NCBI GenBank assembly: GCA_046482855.1 | Contig: JAWOEH010000202.1 | Location: forward strand, 1 to 64,000 | Source: CAYVSF01 sp046482855 | GTDB taxonomy: Bacteria; Bacteroidota; Bacteroidia; Bacteroidales; UBA12077 | Length of the DNA: 64,000 bases | Reading direction: 5' to 3' | Part shown: positions 8,064 through 16,643 of the stretch, piece by piece | How positions within the stretch are numbered: position 1 is the stretch's first letter | Layout: each line of letters begins with the position of its first letter | Position numbers and translations under genes: made by a program | The notes under the pieces: generated by a model | Told to the model about the DNA's origin: nothing | Seen by the model: only the letters and a program-made list of their open reading frames with translations | Database searches by the model: none

Positions 8064-8983
8064 TGAAAATTGATCTTCACGAAAAAAAATGGCAATGGGC
8101 CGCTTTATTGTTACTCTCCTTTTTATGGGGCAGCTCCTTTATTCTGATGAAGAAAGGGCTGCAATCCTATTCGAGCCAACAAGTTGCGGCCTTCCGCATT
8201 TTCTTCTCCTTTCTGGCCTTTATCCCATTTTCCCTTCTGCGTATAAAAAAGATCCGAAAAGATAATATTGGCTCTTTGCTTCTTGTAGGCATTGTAGGTA
8301 CAACCATTCCGGCCTTTCTCTTTACTAAGGCACAAACCCAAATCGACAGTTCATTAGCTGGATTGCTCAACTCGCTGGCACCTGTTTTTACTCTTTTGCT
8401 GGGGCTTGTTTTGTATAATAGTAAAGCAACTTTACATCATGCCTTGGGTATTATTCTTGGTTTTTTGGGAGCCGTAGGGCTTATCGTGGAAAATCCATTC
8501 TCTTTTAATCTTGCACATCGGCTTAATCTTCACGGTTTATATGTCGTATTAGCCACATTTTGTTATGGCATTAATGCCAACCACATAAAATATAAAATCC
8601 GGGGGCTCTCAGGTTTCGATATCACCTCCCTGAGTTTTATCTTAGTAGGGCCAATGGCCGGCATTTACCTGCTATCTACCGACTTTTCAGCAGCACTGGA
8701 AACCCCTGACCACTTACTAAATTTGGGCTATGTTGCTATGTTGGCTGTATTCTGTTCTGTTATTGCCCTGGTAATATTCTATACGCTTATACAGTATGTT
8801 TCGGCCCTCTTTGCCACCTCGGTTACCTATATCATTCCTGTATTTGCGTTGATGTGGGGATTCCTCGATGGCGAAAAACTATATGCACTCCAGGTTCTGT
8901 GGATTTCGCTCATCTTTTTAGGTGTGTACATGGTAAACAAACCTGTAAAACCACCAAAGCGATATAAAATCACAAAAAAATAA
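8063..8983 (+). CDS. DMT superfamily (EamA) transporter
   Basis: A 306-residue inner-membrane protein with about ten hydrophobic helices in two EamA repeats (about residues 12-140 and 155-290). Typical features are LLSFLWGSSFILMKKGL at the start, an internal SLAGLLNSLAPVFTLLLG segment and a Lys-rich cytoplasmic tail. Such proteins export amino acids or other small metabolites; no substrate can be assigned. The start codon sits directly at the end of a 33-base palindrome. Confidence 0.9.
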   Translation: MKIDLHEKKWQWAALLLLSFLWGSSFILMKKGLQSYSSQQVAAFRIFFSFLAFIPFSLLRIKKIRKDNIGSLLLVGIVGTTIPAFLFTKAQTQIDSSLAGLLNSLAPVFTLLLGLVLYNSKATLHHALGIILGFLGAVGLIVENPFSFNLAHRLNLHGLYVVLATFCYGINANHIKYKIRGLSGFDITSLSFILVGPMAGIYLLSTDFSAALETPDHLLNLGYVAMLAVFCSVIALVIFYTLIQYVSALFATSVTYIIPVFALMWGFLDGEKLYALQVLWISLIFLGVYMVNKPVKPPKRYKITKK

Positions 8984-9054
8984 CACGCATATCTGTCGTC
9001 TTGGCATAAAGATTGATATGTGCCCTCCAATACAAACCTTATAACACAAACCTC

Positions 9055-11376
9055 ATGGCACGATTCATAGGAGGCATACTATTGCTTCTTATCCCATTCA
9101 ACCTTAGCGCGCAAACCAAGTACACCCTCAGCGGGCACATCAAAAATCCGGAAGGAGAGGTACTAATTGGTGCCACACTGTACGTGCCCGAACTAGGTGT
9201 TGGTACATCAACTAATGCATATGGATTCTATTCGCTAACGCTTCCTTCAGGTACCTACCAGGTGAAATACTCCTATCTGGGCCATATTGAATCAACAAAA
9301 TCATTTGAACTCCATAAAAACATCACTGCCGACATAACATTACTTCCATCCTCACAAGAGTTAGAGGAGATCACAATTACGGCAAGAGGAAAAAATGAGA
9401 ATATAAAAACGACCCAAATGAGTGCTGTAAAACTGCAAACCAGCCAGATAAAGAAAATACCAACACTCATGGGCGAGGCAGATATCATAAAGGCCATTCA
9501 GTTACTGCCAGGGATACAAACTGCGGGCGAAGGGTTCTCAGGCTTTAATGTGCGGGGAGGGAGTACGGACCAAAATCTGATTCTTCTTGACGAAGCTACG
9601 GTTTATAACGCCTCGCATCTCATGGGCTTTTTCTCCATATTCAATAACGATGCTATCAATGATCTTCAATTATATAAAGGTGATATTCCCGCTGCTTACG
9701 GAGGCCGATTATCATCATTGCTTGACATCCGCATGAAAGAAGGAAATCAGCATACGTTTAAAGCCCAAGGGGGCATTGGCACAATATCCAGCCGATTGAC
9801 ACTGGAAGGCCCCATTACGCCGAAAAGCAGCTTTATGCTAAGTGGCCGTCGTTCCTATGCCGATCTTTTTCTTCCCTTGGCCAGTGACCCGGATATACGG
9901 AAGAACACGCTCTACTTCTACGATTTAAATGGAAAGGCAAATTTCCGAATCAATGAAAACAACCGGATTTATTTATCTGGTTATGCCGGTAGAGATGTGT
10001 TCGACTATGATGATGTTTTTGGCTTCAATTGGGGAAATTACACCACTACTCTACGCTGGAACCATCTCTTCTCAAAAAAACTATTTTCAAACTTTTCGGC
10101 TATCTATAGTAATTACGACTATGAATTAGGAGAAACCTCATCGGCTACAGGATTCCTCTGGACTTCCAACCTACAAGATGTAAAACTAAAAGCTGATTTT
10201 AGTTTCTATCCTACCCCTAACCATACCATTAAGTTTGGAGCTGCCGCTGCCTGGCACCATTTTAGTCCCGGATATGCGAGAGGTCAGGGCGACAGTACCA
10301 TTTTCAACAGCCTGCAGGTTCCTGAATCCAACGCCCTTGAATACGCAATTTACATCAGCAATAACCATAAAGTAAACGAAAAGCTTACTATCAACTATGG
10401 ACTCCGGGCCACTCTTTTCCAAAATATGGGAAAAACCACCCTTTATAATTTCAACGAAAATTATGAACCTATCGACTCCACGGTTTATGAGCGGGGTGAG
10501 CTTTTTCATACGTACGGAGGAGTTGAGCCTCGCCTGAGCCTGCGCTATCAGCTCAATACTAAAAGTTCGGTAAAGGCCAGTTATTCACGTACTCGTCAGT
10601 ATGTGCATCTGGCCAGTAATTCAACTGCCGGTTCGCCACTGGATGTGTGGGTACCATCAACGCCTAACATTAAGCCTCAGCTTGCCGACCAATGGGCTAT
10701 AGGTTACTTTCGCAACTTCTGGGATAATCAGGTAGAAGCTTCTGTTGAGTTGTACTACAAAAAGATGGAAAACCAGATTGATTTCAAGGATCATGCTGAG
10801 ATTCTGCTAAATCCTCAATTGGAAGGCGAATTTCGGTTTGGAGAAGCTAAATCGGCAGGTGCGGAACTCTTAATACGCAAACAAATGGGACAGCTTACCG
10901 GCTGGATAAGCTACACCTACTCGAAAACCGAAAGAAAGATTCCTGCCATAAATCAGGGGGCTTGGTATCCGGCCAATTACGATCGGCCCCACAACATTGC
11001 CCTTGTAGGTAGTTATAGCTTTAATGAGCGATGGAATGTATCGGCAAACTGGACTTACTACACAGGCTCGCCGGTAACATTTCCCGTAGGCCGCTTCACT
11101 TATGGCAATACAGTTGCCCCCATCTACTCTTCCCGGAATGGCTATCGGCTTCCCGATTACCACCGAATGGATCTTGCCGTAACCTACACACCCAAAAAGA
11201 AAGAAGGACGGCGTTTCCATGGGGAGTGGAACATGTCCATCTACAATCTTTATAACCGAAAGAATGCCTGGTTAATCAACTTCGAACCAGATGAAGAGAA
11301 TCCGGATGTGTTGTATGCCGAAAAAGTATACCTCTTCCCAATTATTCCTTCTATAAGCTATAATTTCTATTTCTAA
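9055..11376 (+). CDS. TonB-dependent receptor with carboxypeptidase-like regulatory domain
   Basis: A 773-residue outer-membrane transporter. A signal peptide (about 1-20, ending NLSAQ) is followed by a CarboxypepD_reg-like beta domain (about 22-105: LSGHIKNPEGEVLIGATLYV), a plug (about 115-220: LLPGIQTAGEGFSGFNVRGG) and a beta-barrel of about 550 residues ending in aromatic SYNFYF. The ATG at 9055 is preferred over a TTG 42 bases upstream because the signal peptide begins there. A DUF4249 lipoprotein follows 17 bases later; this pair recurs in Bacteroidota and probably forms one uptake system. No SusD partner is present, so the ligand is unknown. Confidence 0.92.
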   Translation: MARFIGGILLLLIPFNLSAQTKYTLSGHIKNPEGEVLIGATLYVPELGVGTSTNAYGFYSLTLPSGTYQVKYSYLGHIESTKSFELHKNITADITLLPSSQELEEITITARGKNENIKTTQMSAVKLQTSQIKKIPTLMGEADIIKAIQLLPGIQTAGEGFSGFNVRGGSTDQNLILLDEATVYNASHLMGFFSIFNNDAINDLQLYKGDIPAAYGGRLSSLLDIRMKEGNQHTFKAQGGIGTISSRLTLEGPITPKSSFMLSGRRSYADLFLPLASDPDIRKNTLYFYDLNGKANFRINENNRIYLSGYAGRDVFDYDDVFGFNWGNYTTTLRWNHLFSKKLFSNFSAIYSNYDYELGETSSATGFLWTSNLQDVKLKADFSFYPTPNHTIKFGAAAAWHHFSPGYARGQGDSTIFNSLQVPESNALEYAIYISNNHKVNEKLTINYGLRATLFQNMGKTTLYNFNENYEPIDSTVYERGELFHTYGGVEPRLSLRYQLNTKSSVKASYSRTRQYVHLASNSTAGSPLDVWVPSTPNIKPQLADQWAIGYFRNFWDNQVEASVELYYKKMENQIDFKDHAEILLNPQLEGEFRFGEAKSAGAELLIRKQMGQLTGWISYTYSKTERKIPAINQGAWYPANYDRPHNIALVGSYSFNERWNVSANWTYYTGSPVTFPVGRFTYGNTVAPIYSSRNGYRLPDYHRMDLAVTYTPKKKEGRRFHGEWNMSIYNLYNRKNAWLINFEPDEENPDVLYAEKVYLFPIIPSISYNFYF

Positions 11377-11393
11377 TTATACAAGTAAGCGCC

Positions 11394-12224
11394 ATGTATA
11401 TATATAAAAAGCCAATCGCCTTTATCATTTTAAGTTTTCTCATGCTAATAAGCTGCACCGAACGCATTGATCTAGAGCTGAACAGCACGGGCGAACAGAT
11501 TGTAATCGAAGGAGAAATCACCACCGAAGATAAGGCTCAGGAGGTTATTGTTACAAGAAGTGCTCCCTATTTTGCAAACCAAGCTGCCGTACCGGTTCTG
11601 GATGCTAAGGTATGGTTATACGAAGGAGATAATAGCTGGCAACTGGACGAACAACGACCCGGGCATTACTACACGCCTAAAATGCAGGGAAAGCCAGGAG
11701 CAACCTACCAGCTGGAAGTTATATCAGAGGGAGAAATCTACACGGCCAACTCAACAATGCCTCAGAAAGTAGGTATTGATTCCATCCGATTTCAAAAGGA
11801 TATATTTAACGACAACGATATGGAGATCCTTCTTTTTGCTCAGGAACCGGGTGAAACCAAAGATTTCTATATGTGGAAATATTACCGTAACCATCGCCTG
11901 GAAACCGACACCATAACGGAAGCAATGATTGAACGCGATGATTTAGTAAATGGAAATTACATCGCCTGGATAGGCGTTCTACAGGTTGAGAACTATGAGC
12001 TTAACGATACCATAACACTGGAGATGAGCAACATTCCCAAAGAGTACTACTGGTTTCTGGTCAACCTGTTTTCAGAAACCCGTTGGCGAGGAGGGCCTTT
12101 TGATGCTCCACCGGCAAACATTAACGGAAACTTATCCAATGGCGCCCTTGGCTTTTTTACCACACGAGCCATTTCAAGAGAAACACGAGTAATAAAACCA
12201 CCGTATATTTCAAAGCGCCGATAA
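11394..12224 (+). CDS. DUF4249 family lipoprotein
   Basis: A 276-residue lipoprotein with lipobox LISC (Cys about 21) after a hydrophobic signal. It starts with the family's IVIEGEITTEDKAQEVIVTRSA segment and contains further beta-rich stretches typical of DUF4249, which is found next to TonB receptors. It probably sits on the outer membrane as an accessory to the receptor encoded immediately upstream. A strong hairpin terminator follows the stop codon. The function is inferred from context. Confidence 0.85.
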   Translation: MYIYKKPIAFIILSFLMLISCTERIDLELNSTGEQIVIEGEITTEDKAQEVIVTRSAPYFANQAAVPVLDAKVWLYEGDNSWQLDEQRPGHYYTPKMQGKPGATYQLEVISEGEIYTANSTMPQKVGIDSIRFQKDIFNDNDMEILLFAQEPGETKDFYMWKYYRNHRLETDTITEAMIERDDLVNGNYIAWIGVLQVENYELNDTITLEMSNIPKEYYWFLVNLFSETRWRGGPFDAPPANINGNLSNGALGFFTTRAISRETRVIKPPYISKRR

Positions 12225-12227
12225 AAA

Positions 12228-12279
12228 CTAACGCATAAAAAAGAGGGAGTCATTTTGGCTCCCTCTTTTTATGCGTTAG
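12228..12279. terminator. Bidirectional terminator, about 21-bp stem
   Basis: Left arm 12228-12249 and right arm 12259-12279 are reverse complements apart from one bulged A. The core is AGAGGGAG/CTCCCTCT with A-rich and T-rich flanks, and the loop is 9 bases. It lies between two convergent genes, 4 bases after the DUF4249 stop and 8 bases before the dsbD stop, and gives a U-tract in both directions. Confidence 0.88.
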
Positions 12280-12286
12280 TATAGTA

Positions 12287-14287
12287 TTATTTCTCTTCAA
12301 ACGCCTTTTTCCCAGCATCCAAAAAGTCAACAAAATTTTGCGTTTTTAAATCCATTCCCATGGGTTCAGTCAATTCATTTCCTTCATGATCAATTAACAC
12401 ATAGTAAGGTTGCGAATTCATATTATAGTTCGAAATCTGAAAATCAGCGTTTACCTTTCCCATGGTTTTCTTCACTTTCCCATCATATTCGGAAGTTACC
12501 CACTCCTCTTCAGGGAGCTTTGTTCTATCATCCACATACAGGGCAATGATCACATAATCCTCACGCAATCGCTTTAAGACCTCGGGCTCTGACCAAACCT
12601 GGTTTTCCATTTTTTTGCAGTTACTACATGAATGTCCTTTAAAATCAAGCAAAACAGGCTTATTCAGTTTTTTTGCACAAGCCATACCCTGTTCGTAATC
12701 GAAATACCCTTGAAGCCCGTGTGGTAGTTCAAGAAAATCGCCATATTTGGGCTCTTCACACATTGTTTTGCTCTCGGAGCTTCCCCCTACTATAGCTGTA
12801 TGTTTGGTAAGATCAAAGTTCTGTGTGGTTTTGGCAGGTACCAATCCCGATACTGCATTCAGGTCTGCACCCAACAATCCGGGAATCAGATAAACAGCAA
12901 AGGTAAATGAGGCGATGGCCAAAATCAAACGCGGTACCGATACATAAGGTAAATCGCTATCGTGCGAAAACTTGATCTTACCTAAAAGATACATGCCCAA
13001 CAATGCAAATAGTACAATCCAGATAGCCAGAAATACATCCCGGCTGATGATACCCAGATGATAGGTTTGATCGATATTTGAGAGGAACTTCAAAGAGAAA
13101 GCCAGAATGATAAATCCGAGAACAATTTTTACCGAATTCATCCATCCACCCGATTTAGGTAATCCTTTCAGCCAACTTGGGAAGATCGCGAATAAAGTAA
13201 AGGGCAAAGCAAAAGCCAAACCAAAGCCAAACATACCAATAACAGGCTCCAATACATTTCCGGCTGCGGCTTTTACAAGCAAAGCACCTACAATAGGTCC
13301 TGTACATGAGAAGGAGACAATTACCAAGGTGAAAGCCATGAAGAAAGAGGCAAGATACCCTCCTTTATCCACCTGCTTATCCGCCTTATTCGCAAGCCCC
13401 GAAGGCAACACAATCTCAAACAGGCCAAAGAAACTTGCAGCAAATGCAGCAAACAGTACAAAGAACAACGTATTAGGTAACCAGTGTGTACTAAGTGTTG
13501 TGGTAAGATCGGCCCCCGCACTTGTTAGCGATACAATTAACCCCACAAGGGTATACAAAGCTACTATCGAAAATCCAAAAATCAGCGCTTTCATAATGGA
13601 ATGAAAACGACTCCCCTGGTTGCCCATAAAGAAAGAAACAGTCATCGGTATCATGGGGAATACACAAGGAGTGAGGATTCCGGCTAAGCCTAACACAAAA
13701 GAGAGAAAGAAGAATCCCCACATCGATTTTTCTTCAATGGGCTGTTCGCCCGAGACTTCAGCCTCCCGGGTTACGGTCTCCTTTTCGCTACTTTGCTGAT
13801 CCTCTGCTGCTGCAGCAGCAACAGCTACTTCAGCACCTTCAACTCTAACAGTAAAGTCAGGATTAAAATAGACACACTTATCGTCCTGGCATACCTGATA
13901 TTCAATGCTTCCGTTAATCTTAAAATCTTCCTGTGTTAATAATTTAATCTTCTGACGGAAGATAGCCTTATTACTAAAATACTTTACATTCATTTCGAAA
14001 GCCTCATCGAAAACCTCTTCGGGCTCAGGCTCTTCGCTCATTGATCCTACTAATTCAAACTTATCGGATTCTTCAAAATAGAAGGTTGTCCGTACCGGGC
14101 CTCCCTCATCAAAATATTGTGAATAGAGGTGCCATTTAAAGCCTATCTGGGCTTCAAAAACTAATTCGGCAGTTGAGTCTGTCAGTCGACGACTGCTGTT
14201 GTTCCAGGTAACAGGATCCTCGATCTGGGCCTGTACGAACTGGGCCAGGAACATAAATAATAAGAGTAGACTAAATCGTGGCTTCAT
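12287..14287 (-). CDS. dsbD: Protein-disulfide reductase DsbD family
   Basis: Carries reducing power from cytoplasmic thioredoxin across the inner membrane to periplasmic thiols. The 666 residues contain a signal peptide (about 1-20), an N-terminal DsbD alpha-like domain with the Cys pair in VCQDDKCVYF (about 132-137), a Glu/Ala-rich linker, eight or so membrane helices with the redox Cys in PCVFPMIP and in FSCTGPIVGA, and a C-terminal thioredoxin domain with CSNC near 556. All three redox pairs are therefore present. It is convergent with the DUF4249 gene and ends in the shared terminator. Confidence 0.92.
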   Translation of the reverse strand: MKPRFSLLLLFMFLAQFVQAQIEDPVTWNNSSRRLTDSTAELVFEAQIGFKWHLYSQYFDEGGPVRTTFYFEESDKFELVGSMSEEPEPEEVFDEAFEMNVKYFSNKAIFRQKIKLLTQEDFKINGSIEYQVCQDDKCVYFNPDFTVRVEGAEVAVAAAAAEDQQSSEKETVTREAEVSGEQPIEEKSMWGFFFLSFVLGLAGILTPCVFPMIPMTVSFFMGNQGSRFHSIMKALIFGFSIVALYTLVGLIVSLTSAGADLTTTLSTHWLPNTLFFVLFAAFAASFFGLFEIVLPSGLANKADKQVDKGGYLASFFMAFTLVIVSFSCTGPIVGALLVKAAAGNVLEPVIGMFGFGLAFALPFTLFAIFPSWLKGLPKSGGWMNSVKIVLGFIILAFSLKFLSNIDQTYHLGIISRDVFLAIWIVLFALLGMYLLGKIKFSHDSDLPYVSVPRLILAIASFTFAVYLIPGLLGADLNAVSGLVPAKTTQNFDLTKHTAIVGGSSESKTMCEEPKYGDFLELPHGLQGYFDYEQGMACAKKLNKPVLLDFKGHSCSNCKKMENQVWSEPEVLKRLREDYVIIALYVDDRTKLPEEEWVTSEYDGKVKKTMGKVNADFQISNYNMNSQPYYVLIDHEGNELTEPMGMDLKTQNFVDFLDAGKKAFEEK

Positions 14288-14383
14288 AATGATCTTCGTT
14301 TTATTTAGGCGCTAAAGTTATAGAAATTTTAATATACCTACAATAATCAATATCTAGATAACTCTATGATTAAGATCATAGAC

Positions 14384-14412
14384 AAAAAAAACTCCATTTT
14401 GTTAAATGAAGT
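14384..14412 (-). terminator. Rho-independent terminator after rng
   Basis: On minus, ACTTCATTT pairs with AAATGGAGT (one G-T or mismatch pair, four-base loop) and is followed by a run of seven T (plus 14384-14390). It lies 33 bases after the RNase G stop. Confidence 0.65.
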
Positions 14413-14444
14413 CCTTCCGATGAAAATTCAATCATATGTAGTGG

Positions 14445-15998
14445 CTACAAATAATCAATGATTTCGCCTTGATTGTCGAAAAATTTATATTCCAGAAAAT
14501 CGTAGGACACCATCGGTTTCACATTGATCCAACAACGGTATTTCAGCATCCATTTTAAACGTTTGGAAAATAAACCCTTTTTGATATAGCCGGCAATGTA
14601 GGGATGAACTTTTAGCGTAATCTTTCGCAAACTATTCCCTTTTAGGTAGGTTGCCAATGTATTCTGAATGTTGTCCACAAATAAAATACTGGGTGTTATC
14701 TCACCTGTGCCCTGACAAGTGGGGCACTTTTCCAGTGTTTTTATATGCAGTTCAGGACGCACACGTTGGCGGGTGATTTGCATCAACCCAAATTTGGTAA
14801 GGGGTAATATACTATGTTTTGTACGATCATTATTCATGGCCGATTTCATCTTATCGAATACCTTCTGTTTATTTTCAGCGAGGTTCATATCGATAAAATC
14901 CACCACAATGATGCCCCCCATATCGCGTAAGCGAAGTTGTCGGGCAATTTCTTCGGCAGCAGCCAAGTTTACTTCCAATGCATTACTCTCCTGATCGATA
15001 CCTAATTTCGATCGATTTCCACTATTCACATCAATCACATGCAGTGCCTCGGTATGCTCAATAATCAGGTAAGCTCCATTTTTGAATGAGACCGTTTTGC
15101 CAAAAAGCGTTTTCACTTGTTTGGTTACCCCGTAAAAATCGAAAATAGGCTGTCCCTTATCGTAAAATTTTACAATTTTCTCCTTTTCAGGAGCAATGGA
15201 ACTCATGTAGTCGCGTATTTCCCGATACAAGCTATCATCGTTTATATGAATAGCATTAAAGGATACGTTAAACACGTCGCGCAACATGGCACTGGTACGA
15301 TTGAGCTCGCTCAGGACAACTTTCGGAGCTTTCATCCCCCCCAAACGCTGATAGGTTGATTCCCATTTCCTGACCAAGGATCGTAGTTCGGCATCTAATT
15401 CGGCCACTTTTTTGCCCTCGGCCACAGTTCGGATGATTACGCCATAATTTTTAGGTTTGATACTTTTCACCAAACTTTTCAGGCGCTTTTTCTCCTCCAG
15501 TGAGCTAAGCTTTTGTGATACGGAGATTTTATCGGAAAAAGGCATTAAGACTAAGTACCTTCCAGCAATAGAAATTTCCGAACCCAAGCGGGGTCCTTTA
15601 GTCGAAATGGGTTCTTTGGCAATTTGCACAAGCACTTGTTGACCAGTACTCAGTACATTCCCAATTTTGCCATTTTTATCGATATCGGGTTCCAACTTCA
15701 TGCGTGAAAGTGGCATGCTCTTTCCTTTCCGGGAAATGGCCGATTTCACGTACTTGTTTAGGGATTGAAACTGAGGCCCCAGATCGAGGTAGTGTAGAAA
15801 GGCATCTTTCTGATACCCCACATCAACAAATGCAGCATTCAAACCCGGCATAATGCGTTTGACTTTGCCAAGATAGATATCTCCTACGGTATACTTTAAA
15901 TCTCGTTGCTCAGAATTAAGTTCGGTAAGCTGCTTATCTTCAAGCAGAGCAATCTCTATCTCCTCGGTGTTGGCATTTATGACAAGTTCTGTATCCAC
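14445..15998 (-). CDS. rng: Ribonuclease E/G family protein
   Basis: An endoribonuclease for rRNA and mRNA maturation. The 517 residues are RNase G-like, lacking the long C-terminal scaffold of RNase E. An S1 RNA-binding domain is split near residues 35-130 (GDIYLGKVKRIMPGLNAAFVDVG). The catalytic DNase I-like core carries the metal-binding Asp in LHVIDVNSG (about 320) and in IIVVDFIDM (about 364), and the Zn-link Cys pair is CPTCQGTG (about 424). The start appears to be GTG, since no ATG precedes the conserved ELVIN segment. Confidence 0.93.
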   Translation of the reverse strand: MDTELVINANTEEIEIALLEDKQLTELNSEQRDLKYTVGDIYLGKVKRIMPGLNAAFVDVGYQKDAFLHYLDLGPQFQSLNKYVKSAISRKGKSMPLSRMKLEPDIDKNGKIGNVLSTGQQVLVQIAKEPISTKGPRLGSEISIAGRYLVLMPFSDKISVSQKLSSLEEKKRLKSLVKSIKPKNYGVIIRTVAEGKKVAELDAELRSLVRKWESTYQRLGGMKAPKVVLSELNRTSAMLRDVFNVSFNAIHINDDSLYREIRDYMSSIAPEKEKIVKFYDKGQPIFDFYGVTKQVKTLFGKTVSFKNGAYLIIEHTEALHVIDVNSGNRSKLGIDQESNALEVNLAAAEEIARQLRLRDMGGIIVVDFIDMNLAENKQKVFDKMKSAMNNDRTKHSILPLTKFGLMQITRQRVRPELHIKTLEKCPTCQGTGEITPSILFVDNIQNTLATYLKGNSLRKITLKVHPYIAGYIKKGLFSKRLKWMLKYRCWINVKPMVSYDFLEYKFFDNQGEIIDYL

Positions 15999-16029
15999 GA
16001 TAATTGTTGATCTTAATAACTACAAAAAC

Positions 16030-16072
16030 AATTTAAACCTAAAGAGGATAAGATCCCATTTAGGTTTAAATT
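16030..16072 (-). terminator. Long hairpin between the small basic protein gene and rng
   Basis: A perfect 14-bp stem (16030-16043 with 16059-16072, AATTTAAACCTAAA on the left) has an inner 4-bp GGAT/ATCC stem in its 15-base loop. It lies 28 bases after the stop of the 30-codon gene, and the minus strand continues TGTTTTTG. It is probably a terminator that separates the HU operon from rng, but it could also be a 5' leader structure of rng. Confidence 0.6.
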
Positions 16073-16100
16073 AGTACCAATAAAGAATAATAGCGCAAGG

Positions 16101-16193
16101 CTATTTTTTCTTTTTATGTCTATTTTTTCTTAAACGTTTTTTACGTTTATGCGTAGCCATTTTATGGCGCTTTCTTTTTTTTCCGCTAGGCAT
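16101..16193 (-). CDS. 30-residue very basic ribosomal-type protein (bS22/mS38, COX24/AURKAIP1-like)
   Basis: Translation gives 30 residues starting MPSGKKRKRHKMATHKRKK and continuing RLRKNRHKKKK, of which more than half are Lys, Arg or His. The KMATHKRKKRLRKNRHK core fits the mS38/COX24 (DUF1713) signature known from mitochondrial mS38 and mycobacterial bS22, small-subunit proteins near the decoding centre. It is 25 bases downstream of HU on the same strand, and a strong hairpin follows. Seen: the intact frame and composition. Known: I recall near-identical short proteins in other Bacteroidota, which argues against chance. The ribosomal role is inferred. Confidence 0.75.
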   Translation of the reverse strand: MPSGKKRKRHKMATHKRKKRLRKNRHKKKK

Positions 16194-16218
16194 AGTTCTA
16201 GAATTTTATTATGAATAA

Positions 16219-16506
16219 CTATCGTTTTACGTTATCTTTCACCTTAGAGACAAATCGCTTCGAAGGTTTAAACGACGGGATGTAATGCTCAGGAATAATA
16301 ATCGTGGTATTTTTAGAGATATTCCTTGCAGTTTTCTCTGCTCGTTGCTTCACAATGAAGCTACCAAAACCTCGTAAGTATACGTTCTTGTCGTTTACTA
16401 ATGACTCCTTAACAGTCTCCATGAAAGCTTCTACAGTTTTCTGCACTGTCACCTTTTCAATGCCCGTATTCTTCGAAATCTCGTTTACAATATCTGCTTT
16501 AGTCAT
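16219..16506 (-). CDS. HU/IHF family DNA-binding protein
   Basis: A 95-residue nucleoid protein that bends DNA as a dimer. It begins MTKADIVNEISKNTG, has the helical pair typical of HU, GFGSFIVKQRAEKTARNISK (about 46-65) leading into the beta arm, and the conserved I-P-x-x-x-P-x-F segment IPSFKPSK near 82. A strong -7/-33 promoter lies 54-81 bases upstream, and the 30-codon ribosomal-type gene follows. HU and IHF cannot be separated from sequence alone. Confidence 0.93.
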   Translation of the reverse strand: MTKADIVNEISKNTGIEKVTVQKTVEAFMETVKESLVNDKNVYLRGFGSFIVKQRAEKTARNISKNTTIIIPEHYIPSFKPSKRFVSKVKDNVKR

Positions 16507-16559
16507 CTTTAAAAACTTTAATTATCAATATTTTACAACCTATTTTCTTTTTGGAATTG

Positions 16560-16587
16560 CAAATATAAAGCATTTCTTCGGAACAAA
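16560..16587 (-). promoter_or_regulatory. Promoter of the HU gene
   Basis: On minus, TTTG (16587-16584), a 16-base spacer and TATATTTG (16567-16560) match the Bacteroidota -33/-7 pattern. The -7 box is perfect, and the HU ATG is 54 bases downstream. Confidence 0.7.
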
Positions 16588-16601
16588 GAAACTGTTTGCT
16601 T

Positions 16602-16609
16602 TATTTTTG
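16602..16609 (+). promoter_or_regulatory. Possible -7 box for mutY
   Basis: TATTTTTG matches TAnnTTTG, 34 bases before the mutY ATG, and lies back to back with the HU promoter. The -33 element is not convincing. Confidence 0.4.
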
Positions 16610-16643
16610 TTGCGGATGCAAATATATTTCTTTTCACTGACTT

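Noticed and set aside
13107..13604. 165-codon plus-strand frame opposite dsbD
   Set aside because: It is the complement of the membrane region of dsbD; its Pro/Lys/Thr-rich composition shows no domain, and the opposite strand is a clear gene.
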